From: Mayfieldus sp038329895
GTDB taxonomy: Bacteria > Actinomycetota > Thermoleophilia > Solirubrobacterales > 70-9
Length of the DNA: 16,076 nucleotides
Reading direction: 5' to 3'
Assembly: GCA_038329895.1 (NCBI GenBank)
Contig: JBBQNM010000055.1
Location: forward strand, 1-16,076
This document shows, one piece after another, positions 1 to 8,231 of this stretch (the first letter of the stretch is position 1; each line of letters begins with the position of its first letter). Made by a program: the position numbers and the translations under genes. Below the pieces are notes generated by a model. The model was not told the origin of the DNA. It worked only from the letters and a program-made list of their open reading frames with translations, and made no database searches.

Positions 1-59
1 CCGTAGCTGCCGTCCAGCTTGACCCGCGAGCCCGGGTGCTCAGGTCGGGGGCACTTCAT
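1..59 (-). CDS. Partial N-terminus of a possible zinc-ribbon/transposase-like protein, runs off left edge
   Basis: A minus-strand reading frame enters at the left edge. From the ATG at 59 it begins MKCPRPEHPGSRVKLDGSYG; an in-frame ATG at 83 would add eight residues (MPRVSATR). The CPRPEH start followed by GS-V-DG-YG resembles the N-terminal metal-binding region of transposase-like zinc-ribbon proteins seen in high-GC actinobacteria, but only about 20 residues are visible. A weak GAGG lies directly against the ATG at 59, too close to be a normal ribosome-binding site, so the start is uncertain. The frame has no stop inside the window. If real, it would fit the accessory nature of the left end, next to an integrase. 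It could also be a chance open frame. Confidence 0.3.
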   Translation of the reverse strand, partial: MKCPRPEHPGSRVKLDGSY

Positions 60-172
60 CCTCGTTGCGCTGACCCTCGGCATGGGCCGAGGCTCGCACG
101 TCAGCCGGATGGGTTAGCCCAACGGGATGCGAGAGGGGGGCTACAGCTAGCCGACCGCCGGCGCGTCCGCGA

Positions 173-360
173 TCAGGTCTTGGGCTCGAGGTCGGCGACC
201 TCGTCGGCCTTCTCCTCGACCCTGTCCTCGGCGCGGTTCAGCTTCTCCTTCGCCTCCCCCTTCTTCTCCTCCTTGGTGCCTCGCGGCGCAGCGAGCCGTC
301 GCCCGTGAGGTCGCCCGCTGCCTTCTTGGCGCGGCCGGTCAGCTTGTCCATGAAGCTCAT
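173..360 (-). pseudogene. CsbD-family stress protein, one-base frameshift
   Basis: The ATG at 360-358 follows an AAGGAG ribosome-binding site with a six-base gap and encodes MSFMDKLTGRAKKAAGDLTG, then DGSLRRE. Near position 279-281 the frame must change to continue as GTKEEKKGEAKEKLNRAEDR and on to the end at ADLEPKT and a TGA at 175-173. The joined product would be about 62 residues, very rich in Lys/Glu, with the amphipathic helical pattern and length of CsbD-like proteins (small soluble general-stress proteins of unknown biochemical role). A single missing G in the run GAGGCACC (expected GAGGGCACC) explains the break. It may be a true pseudogene or a sequencing error; the intact codon pattern on both sides suggests a very recent event or an error. 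The TGA of a short upstream frame overlaps the ATG. Confidence 0.75.
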
Positions 361-385
361 CTGGTCTCCTTTGGGACGCCCTCAA

Positions 386-707
386 GGCGTTCCTGGATCG
401 CCGTCATATCCCGCTTTCCGTCATCCATTCCTCTGGTCACGCGACGGTTGCTGATCTGAAGCGTTTGGCGACGGCGGTCGATCCTGAGAGCCTCGTGGCT
501 ACCCACACGGCATCCCCGGAGCGCTTCGAGGAGTTGATGAGAGTTCCGTACCAGCTGGAACCGGCGCCGCTCGCCAGCCAAGGGACACTGCCCGAGACAA
601 CCCGTAGCCTAGGAAGTAACGATGGCGAGCAGACGATCGAACCACTGGACGCAAAGGGGGAATCGGAGACGCGGCCGGATTGCACGGCGCTTAAGGAGGA
701 AACACTG
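386..707. other. Gap upstream of the integrase, no convincing gene
   Basis: The stretch between the CsbD gene and the integrase ribosome-binding site is open in the integrase frame back to a TTG at 465, which would add 81 residues. That extension has no recognisable domain and lacks the start signals seen at 708, so I treat it as non-coding leader. On the minus strand a short frame (ATG near 427, reading MDDGKRDMTAIQERLEGVPK) ends in a TGA overlapping the CsbD start; it could be a coupled leader peptide but has no other support. No convincing promoter was seen. Confidence 0.4.
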
Positions 708-1919
708 ATGGCTCGCCGCAGCTATGGGACCGGGTCTCTCTTCGTCCGCCGCGACGCCCGCGGCCGCGGGACTTGGTACGGCGTCTGGCGCGTCGACGGC
801 CGGCGCATAAAGCGGACGATCGGCCCGAAGCGACCCCCCGGAAGCCGCGAGGGACTGACCCGGGCGCAGGCCGAGCGCGAGCTTCGGCGTCGTATGGATG
901 TCGAGCGTGCCGCCCCGCTCGCGCGGGTGACGGTCGCCGACGCCGGAGACCGGCTGATCCGGCACCTTGAGGCGCTCGGCCGCAAGCCGACGACGCTCGA
1001 TACCTACCGCTCCTCGCTGCGCACGCACCTAGTAACGCACCTCGGCGCCAGGTCGCTCGATCGGATCGGACCGGAGCACGTTGAGGCGCTAGTCGTGGCC
1101 ATGCGCCGAAGCGGCCGCGCGCCGAAGACGACCGTCAACGCGCTCACGCTGCTCCACCAGATCTTCGAGTTCGGCCAGCGCAAGGGGTGGTGCCGCGCGA
1201 ATCCGTGTAAGGACGTGGACCAGCCGCATGTCGAGGAGAGCACCGACATCCGCTTCCTCGATCAGGCGGAGCTCGAGGCACTGCTAAAAGCCGTGCGGCT
1301 CGAAGATCCGCTCGGCCCCACCGACCGGGCGCTCTATCTCACCGCTGCGATGACCGGCCTTCGCCAAGGCGAGCTGCTTGGGCTCCGCTGGCGGGACGTG
1401 GATTGGAAGGCCGGGCGCCTCCGTGTGCGGCAGAACTACGTCCGCGGCTACTGGGGGACGCCAAAGACCAAGCGCGGCTCCCGCTCCGTCCCAATGGCCG
1501 ATCGCACGGCCGGGGAGCTCGAGCGTCACTTCCAGCGCTCCGCTTACCAGGCCGATGACCACCTCGTGTTCGCACACCCCCACACTGGCAACGTGCTCGA
1601 TCACTCCGACCTCGGAAGGCGCTTCAAAAAGGCACTCAAGGCGGCCGGGGTGCGCCAGGCGCGCTTCAACGATCTGCGCCACACCTTTGGCACACGCATG
1701 GCCGCGGTCGGCGTGCCGGTACGCGCCCTGCAGGAATGGATGGGACACCGCGACTTCAAGACAACCCTCATCTACGCCGACTACGCGCCGTCGGCCCAGG
1801 AGGGTGAGTTGGTCGACCGCGCCTTCCGTGGGGACATTGGTGGGGACAATCTGAGCGAAACTGAGAACACCGCAGAGGCCCTGAAACAGCTTGGGAATGG
1901 GGAATCGGGTCCTAGCTGA
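708..1919 (+). CDS. Tyrosine recombinase / phage-type integrase
   Basis: Site-specific DNA integrase of the tyrosine recombinase (XerD/phage integrase) family, 403 residues. Start chosen at ATG 708 because AAGGAGGA sits eight bases upstream; the longer in-frame TTG at 465 has no such signal. Residues 5-40 (GTGSLFVRR...TWYGVWRVDG) look like an AP2-type arm-binding domain, about 75-165 is the SAM-like core-binding domain, and about 180-370 is catalytic. Catalytic candidates: Arg219 in TGLRQGELL, Lys253/Lys255 in TPKTKRGSR, Arg324 in NDLRHTFGT, His347 in MGHRD and the nucleophile Tyr356 in LIYADYAPS. The usual His of the HxxR box is Asn321 here. The stop codon lies eleven bases before a tRNA-Leu 3' fragment, the classic arrangement of an integrase beside its attachment site. 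It probably mobilised a genomic island extending leftwards out of the window. Confidence 0.95.
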   Translation: MARRSYGTGSLFVRRDARGRGTWYGVWRVDGRRIKRTIGPKRPPGSREGLTRAQAERELRRRMDVERAAPLARVTVADAGDRLIRHLEALGRKPTTLDTYRSSLRTHLVTHLGARSLDRIGPEHVEALVVAMRRSGRAPKTTVNALTLLHQIFEFGQRKGWCRANPCKDVDQPHVEESTDIRFLDQAELEALLKAVRLEDPLGPTDRALYLTAAMTGLRQGELLGLRWRDVDWKAGRLRVRQNYVRGYWGTPKTKRGSRSVPMADRTAGELERHFQRSAYQADDHLVFAHPHTGNVLDHSDLGRRFKKALKAAGVRQARFNDLRHTFGTRMAAVGVPVRALQEWMGHRDFKTTLIYADYAPSAQEGELVDRAFRGDIGGDNLSETENTAEALKQLGNGESGPS

Positions 1920-1999
1920 TGCGCCGAGCCAAGGTTGAGGGCCTTGTGGGCCTAACGGCCCGTGGAGGTTCGACTCCTCTCAGGCGCATAGCTTTTTTT
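1919..1999 (+). terminator. tRNA-like terminator at the end of the integrase gene
   Basis: ATGCGCC (1919-1925, overlapping the integrase stop codon) pairs perfectly with GGCGCAT (1983-1989), enclosing the anticodon, variable and T arms of the tRNA-Leu fragment. It is followed after AGC by seven T residues (1993-1999). The closed multi-arm stem plus T tract could act as an intrinsic terminator for integrase mRNA. The T tract may originally have been the terminator of the host tRNA gene. Confidence 0.45.
1930..1988 (+). repeat. Attachment site: 3' fragment of tRNA-Leu(GAG)
   Basis: From the anticodon arm onwards this is a good tRNA-Leu: anticodon stem CAAGG/CCTTG around the loop TTGAGGG (anticodon GAG), a long class II variable arm GGGCC-TAAC-GGCCC, T arm GGAGG-TTCGACT-CCTCT, 3' acceptor strand CAGGCGC and discriminator A at 1988. 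The D arm and the normal 5' acceptor half are missing, so this is not a functional tRNA. A 3' tRNA fragment immediately after an integrase gene is the usual signature of an att site (attL/attR) left by integration into a tRNA gene. Because the fragment reads rightwards, the island should lie to the left and the intact tRNA-Leu beyond the left edge. No CCA is encoded. Confidence 0.85.
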
Positions 2000-2079
2000 G
2001 CATAGGGGCATGTCTCAAAATCCCTTGGCACCCAAGAGATGACACGCGAGGGGCCAAGCGGATAGGCCCCGCCTGCTCG
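1990..2079. other. Short gap with two small hairpins between att site and fic
   Basis: CTTGG/CCAAG (2024-2036) and GGGGCC/GGCCCC (2050-2055 with 2065-2070) can each form a hairpin. The second lies ten bases beyond the fic stop codon on the minus strand and could end its transcript, although no T run follows. Confidence 0.3.
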
Positions 2080-3138
2080 TCAGAAGTCGTTTCGGAGGCG
2101 CTTCCAGTCCTTGCGGCCGGGCCCGGGCGACTGAACAATCTCACCGTCTCGCAGTTGTCGGAGCTGCCTATGGATGTAGCCAGCGCTTATATCTGGCAGC
2201 GCTCGCTCGATGTCGTCGAACGTGAAGGCATCTGAGGTTCGTGACCGCACGAACTGCTTGATGCGTGCGGCCTTGGAGCCTCGGCCGCTCGGGAGGCTTC
2301 CGACCCGGGACTCGAACTCCTTATAGGCAGCGTTCAGGATCCCTAGGAGGTAGTTGAGCCACGGCCAGATGTCGTGCTCCCCGCGGTCCCACCCGGATGT
2401 GGACTTCTCCAGGCTCTCGTAGTAGGTCTCCTTGCTCTCTTCAACCAGCTTTTCGAGACTTATGAAGCGGCCTACCTCATGACCGGCGTGGTAAAGGAGC
2501 AGCAATGTCAGCAGCCGCGACATCCGCCCGTTGCCATCGTTGAACGGATGGATCATCAGGAAGTCAAAGACGTAGGCGCCAGACAGTAGAAGCGGGGCAT
2601 GGGCGCCCTGCTTGATCGCCTCGTTGAAGCGCTCGTGAAGTTCAGCCATGGCGCCAGGGGTCTCGAAAGGACTGGTGCCCTCGAAGATGATCCCGATCTT
2701 GTTGCCGGCGCTATCGAACCGCGCTACTTCGTTCTGCGTGCTCTTGAAGCGGCCGCCTGGCGTAGCGGTAAATGAGTAAAGATCCCGATGGAACTGCTCG
2801 ACGATGGATCGCTTGAAAGGGATGTGCTCGGCGCTCGAGTGAATGGTGTCCAAGACCTTCCGGTAGCCGGCGATTTCTTCCTCAGAGCGGTTTTGGGGGG
2901 TGGTCTTTTCCTTAACGAGCTCTGCGATTCGCTCGGGAGGCGCAGTGATGCTCTCGATGGCATTCGACGCCTCGGTGCTCTGGATACGAGCTATTTCGGT
3001 CAGCGTCTCTAGGACCTGGGGATTCTGCCGACGGAATGCCTCCTCCCGACCCCGGCCGGCGGTCACTTCGCTCAGCGCCGCCGCGGTCGACGAGGGCACC
3101 AGGCCCAGATGTATCTCTAGATCACGGAAGGTCTGCAT
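2080..3138 (-). CDS. Fic family protein, probable AMP-transferase, class II
   Basis: Fic-domain protein of 352 residues, expected to transfer AMP (or another phosphate-containing group) to a hydroxyl side chain of a target protein in the cytoplasm. The catalytic loop HPFNDGNGRMSR is at 197-208, with His197 as general base and Asp201/Asn203/Arg205 for phosphate and metal binding. The N-terminal helix carries SNAIES (58-63), a slightly degenerate form of the inhibitory motif (S/T)xxxE(G/N) in which Glu62 would block ATP binding; its N-terminal position makes this a class II, self-inhibited Fic. Residues about 288-350 (AARIKQFV...FTFDDIERAL...YIHRQLRQLRDGEIV) form a winged-helix-like C-terminus common in this group. 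Length is normal and the gene looks intact. No SD precedes the ATG at 3138, but a copy of the AATAGGCAC repeat does. It lies between the tRNA-Leu fragment and the Ccm core, consistent with accessory DNA. No separate antitoxin is visible. Confidence 0.95.
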   Translation of the reverse strand: MQTFRDLEIHLGLVPSSTAAALSEVTAGRGREEAFRRQNPQVLETLTEIARIQSTEASNAIESITAPPERIAELVKEKTTPQNRSEEEIAGYRKVLDTIHSSAEHIPFKRSIVEQFHRDLYSFTATPGGRFKSTQNEVARFDSAGNKIGIIFEGTSPFETPGAMAELHERFNEAIKQGAHAPLLLSGAYVFDFLMIHPFNDGNGRMSRLLTLLLLYHAGHEVGRFISLEKLVEESKETYYESLEKSTSGWDRGEHDIWPWLNYLLGILNAAYKEFESRVGSLPSGRGSKAARIKQFVRSRTSDAFTFDDIERALPDISAGYIHRQLRQLRDGEIVQSPGPGRKDWKRLRNDF

Positions 3139-3140
3139 CG

Positions 3141-3287
3141 CAAATAGGCACTACGAGGCGTCGAATAGGAACTTCGGGGACGGTGGGTTCAATTCCGCAG
3201 CGCACACGGCCAACGATCCCGACTGAAGTCAGAATAGGCACTAACTAGTCCAAAAATACCATTCGACCGTACTTGGTGCCTATTTGC
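3141..3287. promoter_or_regulatory. Cluster of AATAGGCAC repeats upstream of fic, possible operators
   Basis: CAAATAGGCACTA occurs at 3141-3153, three bases upstream of the fic start codon, and AGAATAGGCACTA at 3231-3243. An inverted copy, CAAATAGGCACCA read on the minus strand, is at 3287-3275, with a weaker half-copy GAATAGGA at 3163-3170. The inverted copy overlaps the stop codon of the solute-binding protein gene. Three near-identical 11-13 bp elements in the 140-bp region ahead of a winged-helix Fic gene suggest binding sites for a repressor (perhaps Fic itself) or the ends of an insertion. No clear -35/-10 pair was identified. Confidence 0.5.
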
Positions 3288-4242
3288 CCTGGTTGACGAC
3301 GCTGAGCCAGACTCCTGAGAGCGAGACCGGGCGCCAACCGACGATGCCGCGAACCGAGCGCTCGAGGCCGATCGGGTAGGGACTCGTGACGGCAATGGAG
3401 GTGAGCAGCGGGTCGGTCCGCAGGCGCTGCGCGGCCGCGCGCCCCACGTCCCCCGCGACCCGCACCGCCGCGCTGCGCAGCAGCACCAGCCTGCCGACCC
3501 GGCTGGTCACGGCGCGAAAGGCGACCTCGTCGAGGGCCGGCCCGAGGCCACGGCGGCTACCCCACCAGCCCCGGTTGCGTTCCAGCACCACTCCCCCGCT
3601 GGGACGAGCGGAGAGCTGGAAGGGACCGCTGCCGGCCTGACGGACTCTAAGCAGAGAGGCATCGGTGCCACTTTGGGGCAGAAGCGCGGCGGGAGAGACA
3701 AGCCCGAGGCGGGGGTCGCCGAGGCGGGCCGGAAGGTCGCGCACCGGGGCATCGAAGACGAAACGGACGAGGTCGGGGCGCGGCGCGTCGGCGGCGATCA
3801 GACTCGGCAGCAGCCTCCTCCCCACCGCCGAGGTCCGCCAACGCTCGGCGTTGACGACCACCGCGGAGGCGTCCAACAGCCTGCCGTCCTGGAAGCGGAT
3901 GCCGGGACGCAGTTGAAGGCTCCAGACCCGAAAGTCGCCCGAATGGCGGCTGGAGAGCGCGACCCCGGGCACGTTGCGCCGTCGCCCGTAGGGTCCGTCG
4001 AGGCTGGCGGTCAGCGGTTCGAAGATCTGCCGCGCCACCGTCTGCTCGGAGATCGTGTGCGCCGCCAGCGGGTCGAGCCCGCCCGCCGGGGAGGGGATCG
4101 CGTAGACAAGCTCACCGTTGCCTCCGGCGCGGGGAGGGCTCTCCGCGGCCGGGAAGCGGGTCGCCCCAGCGCCACATCCGGAGGCGAGCGTGGCGGCAAC
4201 CGCGAGGGCGCCGACCAGCGCGCCGCGGAGCCGGGACCTCAC
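3280..4242 (-). CDS. Short family-5 (peptide/nickel-type) solute-binding lipoprotein
   Basis: Substrate-binding protein of an ABC importer, SBP_bac_5 (DppA/OppA) style, 320 residues from the GTG at 4242, preceded by AGGGGCG and eleven bases after the secG stop. The N-terminus RSRLRGALVGALAVAATLAS then GCG is a lipoprotein signal with Cys23 as the probable lipidated residue. Family features: ELVYAIPSPAGGLDPLAA near residue 43, an IFEPLT segment, VWSLQLRPGIRFQDGRLLDA and SGPFQLSARPSGGVVLERN. Typical family members have about 500-600 residues, so this is unusually short; it ends in SLSGVWLSVVNQGK. It may be a natural minimal form, or its 3' end may have been altered when the Fic region arrived, since the stop lies inside an AATAGGCAC repeat. 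No permease or ATPase genes are present, so the substrate is unknown. An upstream extension of the same frame overlaps secG and is not used. Confidence 0.8.
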   Translation of the reverse strand: MRSRLRGALVGALAVAATLASGCGAGATRFPAAESPPRAGGNGELVYAIPSPAGGLDPLAAHTISEQTVARQIFEPLTASLDGPYGRRRNVPGVALSSRHSGDFRVWSLQLRPGIRFQDGRLLDASAVVVNAERWRTSAVGRRLLPSLIAADAPRPDLVRFVFDAPVRDLPARLGDPRLGLVSPAALLPQSGTDASLLRVRQAGSGPFQLSARPSGGVVLERNRGWWGSRRGLGPALDEVAFRAVTSRVGRLVLLRSAAVRVAGDVGRAAAQRLRTDPLLTSIAVTSPYPIGLERSVRGIVGWRPVSLSGVWLSVVNQGK

Positions 4243-4252
4243 CGGGCCGCCC

Positions 4253-4477
4253 CTAGATCTTGAGGATGACCAGCGTGTTGACGACGAACAGGATCCCGAA
4301 GAAGATCGTCGCCCGGTCGAGGTTCTTCTCGACCATAGACCCGCCGCCGGCCGAGCTGCCGCCGCCCCCGACCCCGAAGGCGCCCGAAAGGCCGGTGTCC
4401 TTGCCCGAGTGCAGAAGCACAAGGAACACGAGGACGACCGAGATGATCACCTGCACTACTCCTAGCAGCGTGTACAC
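4253..4477 (-). CDS. secG: Preprotein translocase subunit SecG
   Basis: Small membrane subunit of the SecYEG protein-export channel, 74 residues. The first transmembrane helix (about 4-22, LLGVVQVIISVVLVFLVLL) is followed by HSGKDTGLSGAFGVGGGGSS, matching the conserved SecG cytoplasmic Gly/Ser-rich loop (QQGKGAxxGxxFG in E. coli). A second helix, TIFFGILFVVNTLVIL, ends the protein. The GTG start at 4477 gives the usual spacing before the first helix. An internal AGGAG lies ahead of another GTG at 4450, but that start would trim the first helix. The gene sits eleven bases after the CcmI-like gene and eleven before the lipoprotein gene, so it is probably co-transcribed with them. Confidence 0.93.
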   Translation of the reverse strand: MYTLLGVVQVIISVVLVFLVLLHSGKDTGLSGAFGVGGGGSSAGGGSMVEKNLDRATIFFGILFVVNTLVILKI

Positions 4478-4488
4478 AGCGGCGAATT

Positions 4489-4794
4489 CTACGGCTCTTC
4501 GCCGCTGGCGTTCTCAGCCGCTTGTTCGCCCTTCGCCTCGTCGAGCTGCTTGAGGATCGCGACCGCCTCGCGGCGAAGCTCGGCGTCCTGACGACGGAAG
4601 TCCTCGTCGGAGAGCTTCCCGGCGGCGTGATCGAGCTCGGTGTCGCGAATCTCGCGGTACTTGGCCTCCTTGCGGGACTCGAGATCGGCGATGCGCGGGT
4701 CCTCCCCGCCCTCCGACCGTTCGCGACGCAGCGGCACGAGCACGAAGGCGGCCACGAGGACGAACAGCAGAGTGCTGAGCAGGATCTCGGTCAA
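4489..4794 (-). CDS. Small CcmI-like membrane/coiled-coil protein
   Basis: About 101 residues from a TTG at 4794, eleven bases after the ccmF stop. One N-terminal transmembrane helix (ILLSTLLFVLVAAFVLVPL, about 4-22) is followed by a charged helical segment, about 35-88: RKEAKYREIRDTELDHAAGK and LSDEDFRRQDAELRREAVAI. This layout (helix, then R-x-L-E-x-D-x-x-G-K-L-S-x-x-D-F) resembles the N-terminal part of CcmI/CycH, which helps present apocytochrome c to the CcmF heme lyase. The TPR domain of full CcmI is absent. Placement directly behind ccmF supports a role in cytochrome c maturation. The start is uncertain: there is no strong ribosome-binding site, and translation may be coupled to ccmF. 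A much longer open frame on the same strand overlaps ccmF out of frame and is spurious upstream of this point. Confidence 0.75.
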   Translation of the reverse strand: MTEILLSTLLFVLVAAFVLVPLRRERSEGGEDPRIADLESRKEAKYREIRDTELDHAAGKLSDEDFRRQDAELRREAVAILKQLDEAKGEQAAENASGEEP

Positions 4795-4805
4795 CCTGGA
4801 CCCGA

Positions 4806-7022
<2,217 letters not shown>

Positions 7023-7067
7023 CGCGTCACCGCCCGGAGGCCAGGCTCGCCCTGCGTGTGGCCGGAG

Positions 7068-7469
7068 TTAGGAATTGTGCTGCTCCGTGAACTTGGAGGG
7101 GCATTTCGTGATCAGCGTGTCGCGCTGGCCGACGAAGGTGCCGTTGCGAACGCTGCCGGTGAGCACGATCTCGCGCCCGGCGCGGAACGGGTCCGGGACG
7201 GTGCCGGTGTAGGTGACCGGGATGCTCGCCGACGGGTTGTCGCGATCGGCGACCCGAAAGCGAATCGTCTCTCCTTGGTGGCGGACCGAGCCATCGACCA
7301 CCTTGCCGGTCAGGTCGTAGGACTTGCCGGGGGCCACGTTGAGCAGCTGCGACGGCTCCTTGGCCTCGGTCGCGGCGCTGAACGACGTGTAGACGAGGGC
7401 GCCGGCAAGCAGGACCGCTGCCCCGAGCGCCACCACCAGGCGGATCTTCCGTTTGCGCTGCGGGTCCAT
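7068..7469 (-). CDS. ccmE: Heme chaperone CcmE, Cys-type variant (CPSKF)
   Basis: Periplasm-facing heme chaperone, 133 residues. A short basic N-terminus and one transmembrane anchor (about 10-30, RLVVALGAAVLLAGALVYTS) are followed by an OB-fold beta domain: LTGKVVDGSV, IRFRVADRDN, IPVTYTGTVPDPFRAGREIV, LTGSVRNGTFVGQ. Most CcmE proteins bind heme covalently through a His in HxxxY near the C-terminus. Here the matching position reads LITKCPSKF, so His is replaced by Cys123, as in the described CxxxY-type CcmE proteins, and the Tyr is Phe127. The start ATG at 7469 has no SD-like sequence. The gene is divergent from the SDR gene across 57 bases and probably heads the ccmE-ccmF-(ccmI-like)-secG operon. 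Confidence 0.93.
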   Translation of the reverse strand: MDPQRKRKIRLVVALGAAVLLAGALVYTSFSAATEAKEPSQLLNVAPGKSYDLTGKVVDGSVRHQGETIRFRVADRDNPSASIPVTYTGTVPDPFRAGREIVLTGSVRNGTFVGQRDTLITKCPSKFTEQHNS

Positions 7470-7526
7470 CGAGGGAGAGGCTGATTATGGCAAGGGCCGG
7501 GTCGCCGCCCTGCTAAGAATGCGCCT
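7470..7526. promoter_or_regulatory. Divergent promoter region between ccmE and the SDR gene
   Basis: Only 57 bases separate two divergent start codons, so both promoters must lie here or inside the genes. Read on the minus strand, CATAAT (7489-7484) could be a -10 for ccmE. On the plus strand TAAGAAT (7514-7520) lies just before the SDR GTG and could serve a nearly leaderless transcript. No matching -35 hexamers were found, so these are weak calls. Confidence 0.3.
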
Positions 7527-8231
7527 GTGGCAGAGGATCCGGTACTGCTGATCACCGGCGCCAGCAGCGGCATAGGCGCGGCGACCGCCAGATCGGCCGC
7601 CGGATCGCACCGCCTGGTGGTGGCGGCGCGGCGCGAGGACGCGGTCGAGAAGCTGGCCGGCGAGCTGGGCGGGGACGATCGCGCTCTCGCTGTCCACTGC
7701 GACGTCACCGAGTGGGACCAGGTCGAGGCGATGGCGGCGGCGGCGCTGGAGCGCTTCGGTCGCATCGACGCCGTGTTCGCGAACGCCGGCTTCGGCGCCA
7801 CGCGCGGATTTCTGGAGGAGACGCCGGAGCACTGGCGCTCGATGGTGCTGACCAACGTCTACGGCGTGGCGCTGACGATTCGCGCCACCCTTCCCCACCT
7901 GCTGGAGCGCGGCGACGGCCACTACCTGATCACCAGCTCGGTCGCCGGCCGCCGGGCGCTGCCGGGCTCGCTTTACTCGGCAACCAAGTTCGCGGCCACG
8001 ACGATCGGCCACGGGCTGCGCCAGGAGCTGCGCCAGATGCACGACGAGAACACGATCCGCGTGACCCTGATCGAGCCGGGCATGGTCGACACGGAGTTCT
8101 TCGACGCGGGGGCGCCGGACTGGGCGCTTCGCGACGAGGACATCGCCGGCGCGGTGCTCTACGCGCTCGGCCAGCCGGAGCGGGTGGAGATCAACGAGGT
8201 GATGGTCCTCCCCACCCGCCAGCCTGGCTAG
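7527..8231 (+). CDS. Short-chain dehydrogenase/reductase (classical SDR)
   Basis: NAD(P)-dependent oxidoreductase, 234 residues, cytoplasmic. The Rossmann motif TGASSGIG is at 10-17, followed by VVAARRED (31-38), where the Arg pair favours NADPH. Other family marks: NAG at 86-88, Asn110 in LTNVYG, the Ser of ITSSVAG (137/138) and the catalytic pair Tyr150/Lys154 in YSATK. IEPGMVDTEFF after the active site is the usual PG motif. Length is normal for the family. The GTG at 7527 gives the correct short lead before the first beta strand. The substrate cannot be told from sequence. The 3' end overlaps the convergent glycosyltransferase gene by 41 bases. Confidence 0.93.
   Translation: MAEDPVLLITGASSGIGAATARSAAGSHRLVVAARREDAVEKLAGELGGDDRALAVHCDVTEWDQVEAMAAAALERFGRIDAVFANAGFGATRGFLEETPEHWRSMVLTNVYGVALTIRATLPHLLERGDGHYLITSSVAGRRALPGSLYSATKFAATTIGHGLRQELRQMHDENTIRVTLIEPGMVDTEFFDAGAPDWALRDEDIAGAVLYALGQPERVEINEVMVLPTRQPG

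Noticed and set aside
465..707. N-terminal extension of the integrase by 81 residues from a TTG
   Set aside because: The extension has no domain, and a strong AAGGAGGA ribosome-binding site sits right before the ATG at 708.
3182..3206. T-arm-like GTGGGTTCAATTCCGC upstream of fic
   Set aside because: The flanking bases do not form the required 5-bp stem and no acceptor strand is evident; not supported as an att site.
4253..4422. Upstream extension of the solute-binding protein frame
   Set aside because: It overlaps secG out of frame and is Ser/Arg-rich nonsense; the GTG at 4242 starts directly at a lipoprotein signal.
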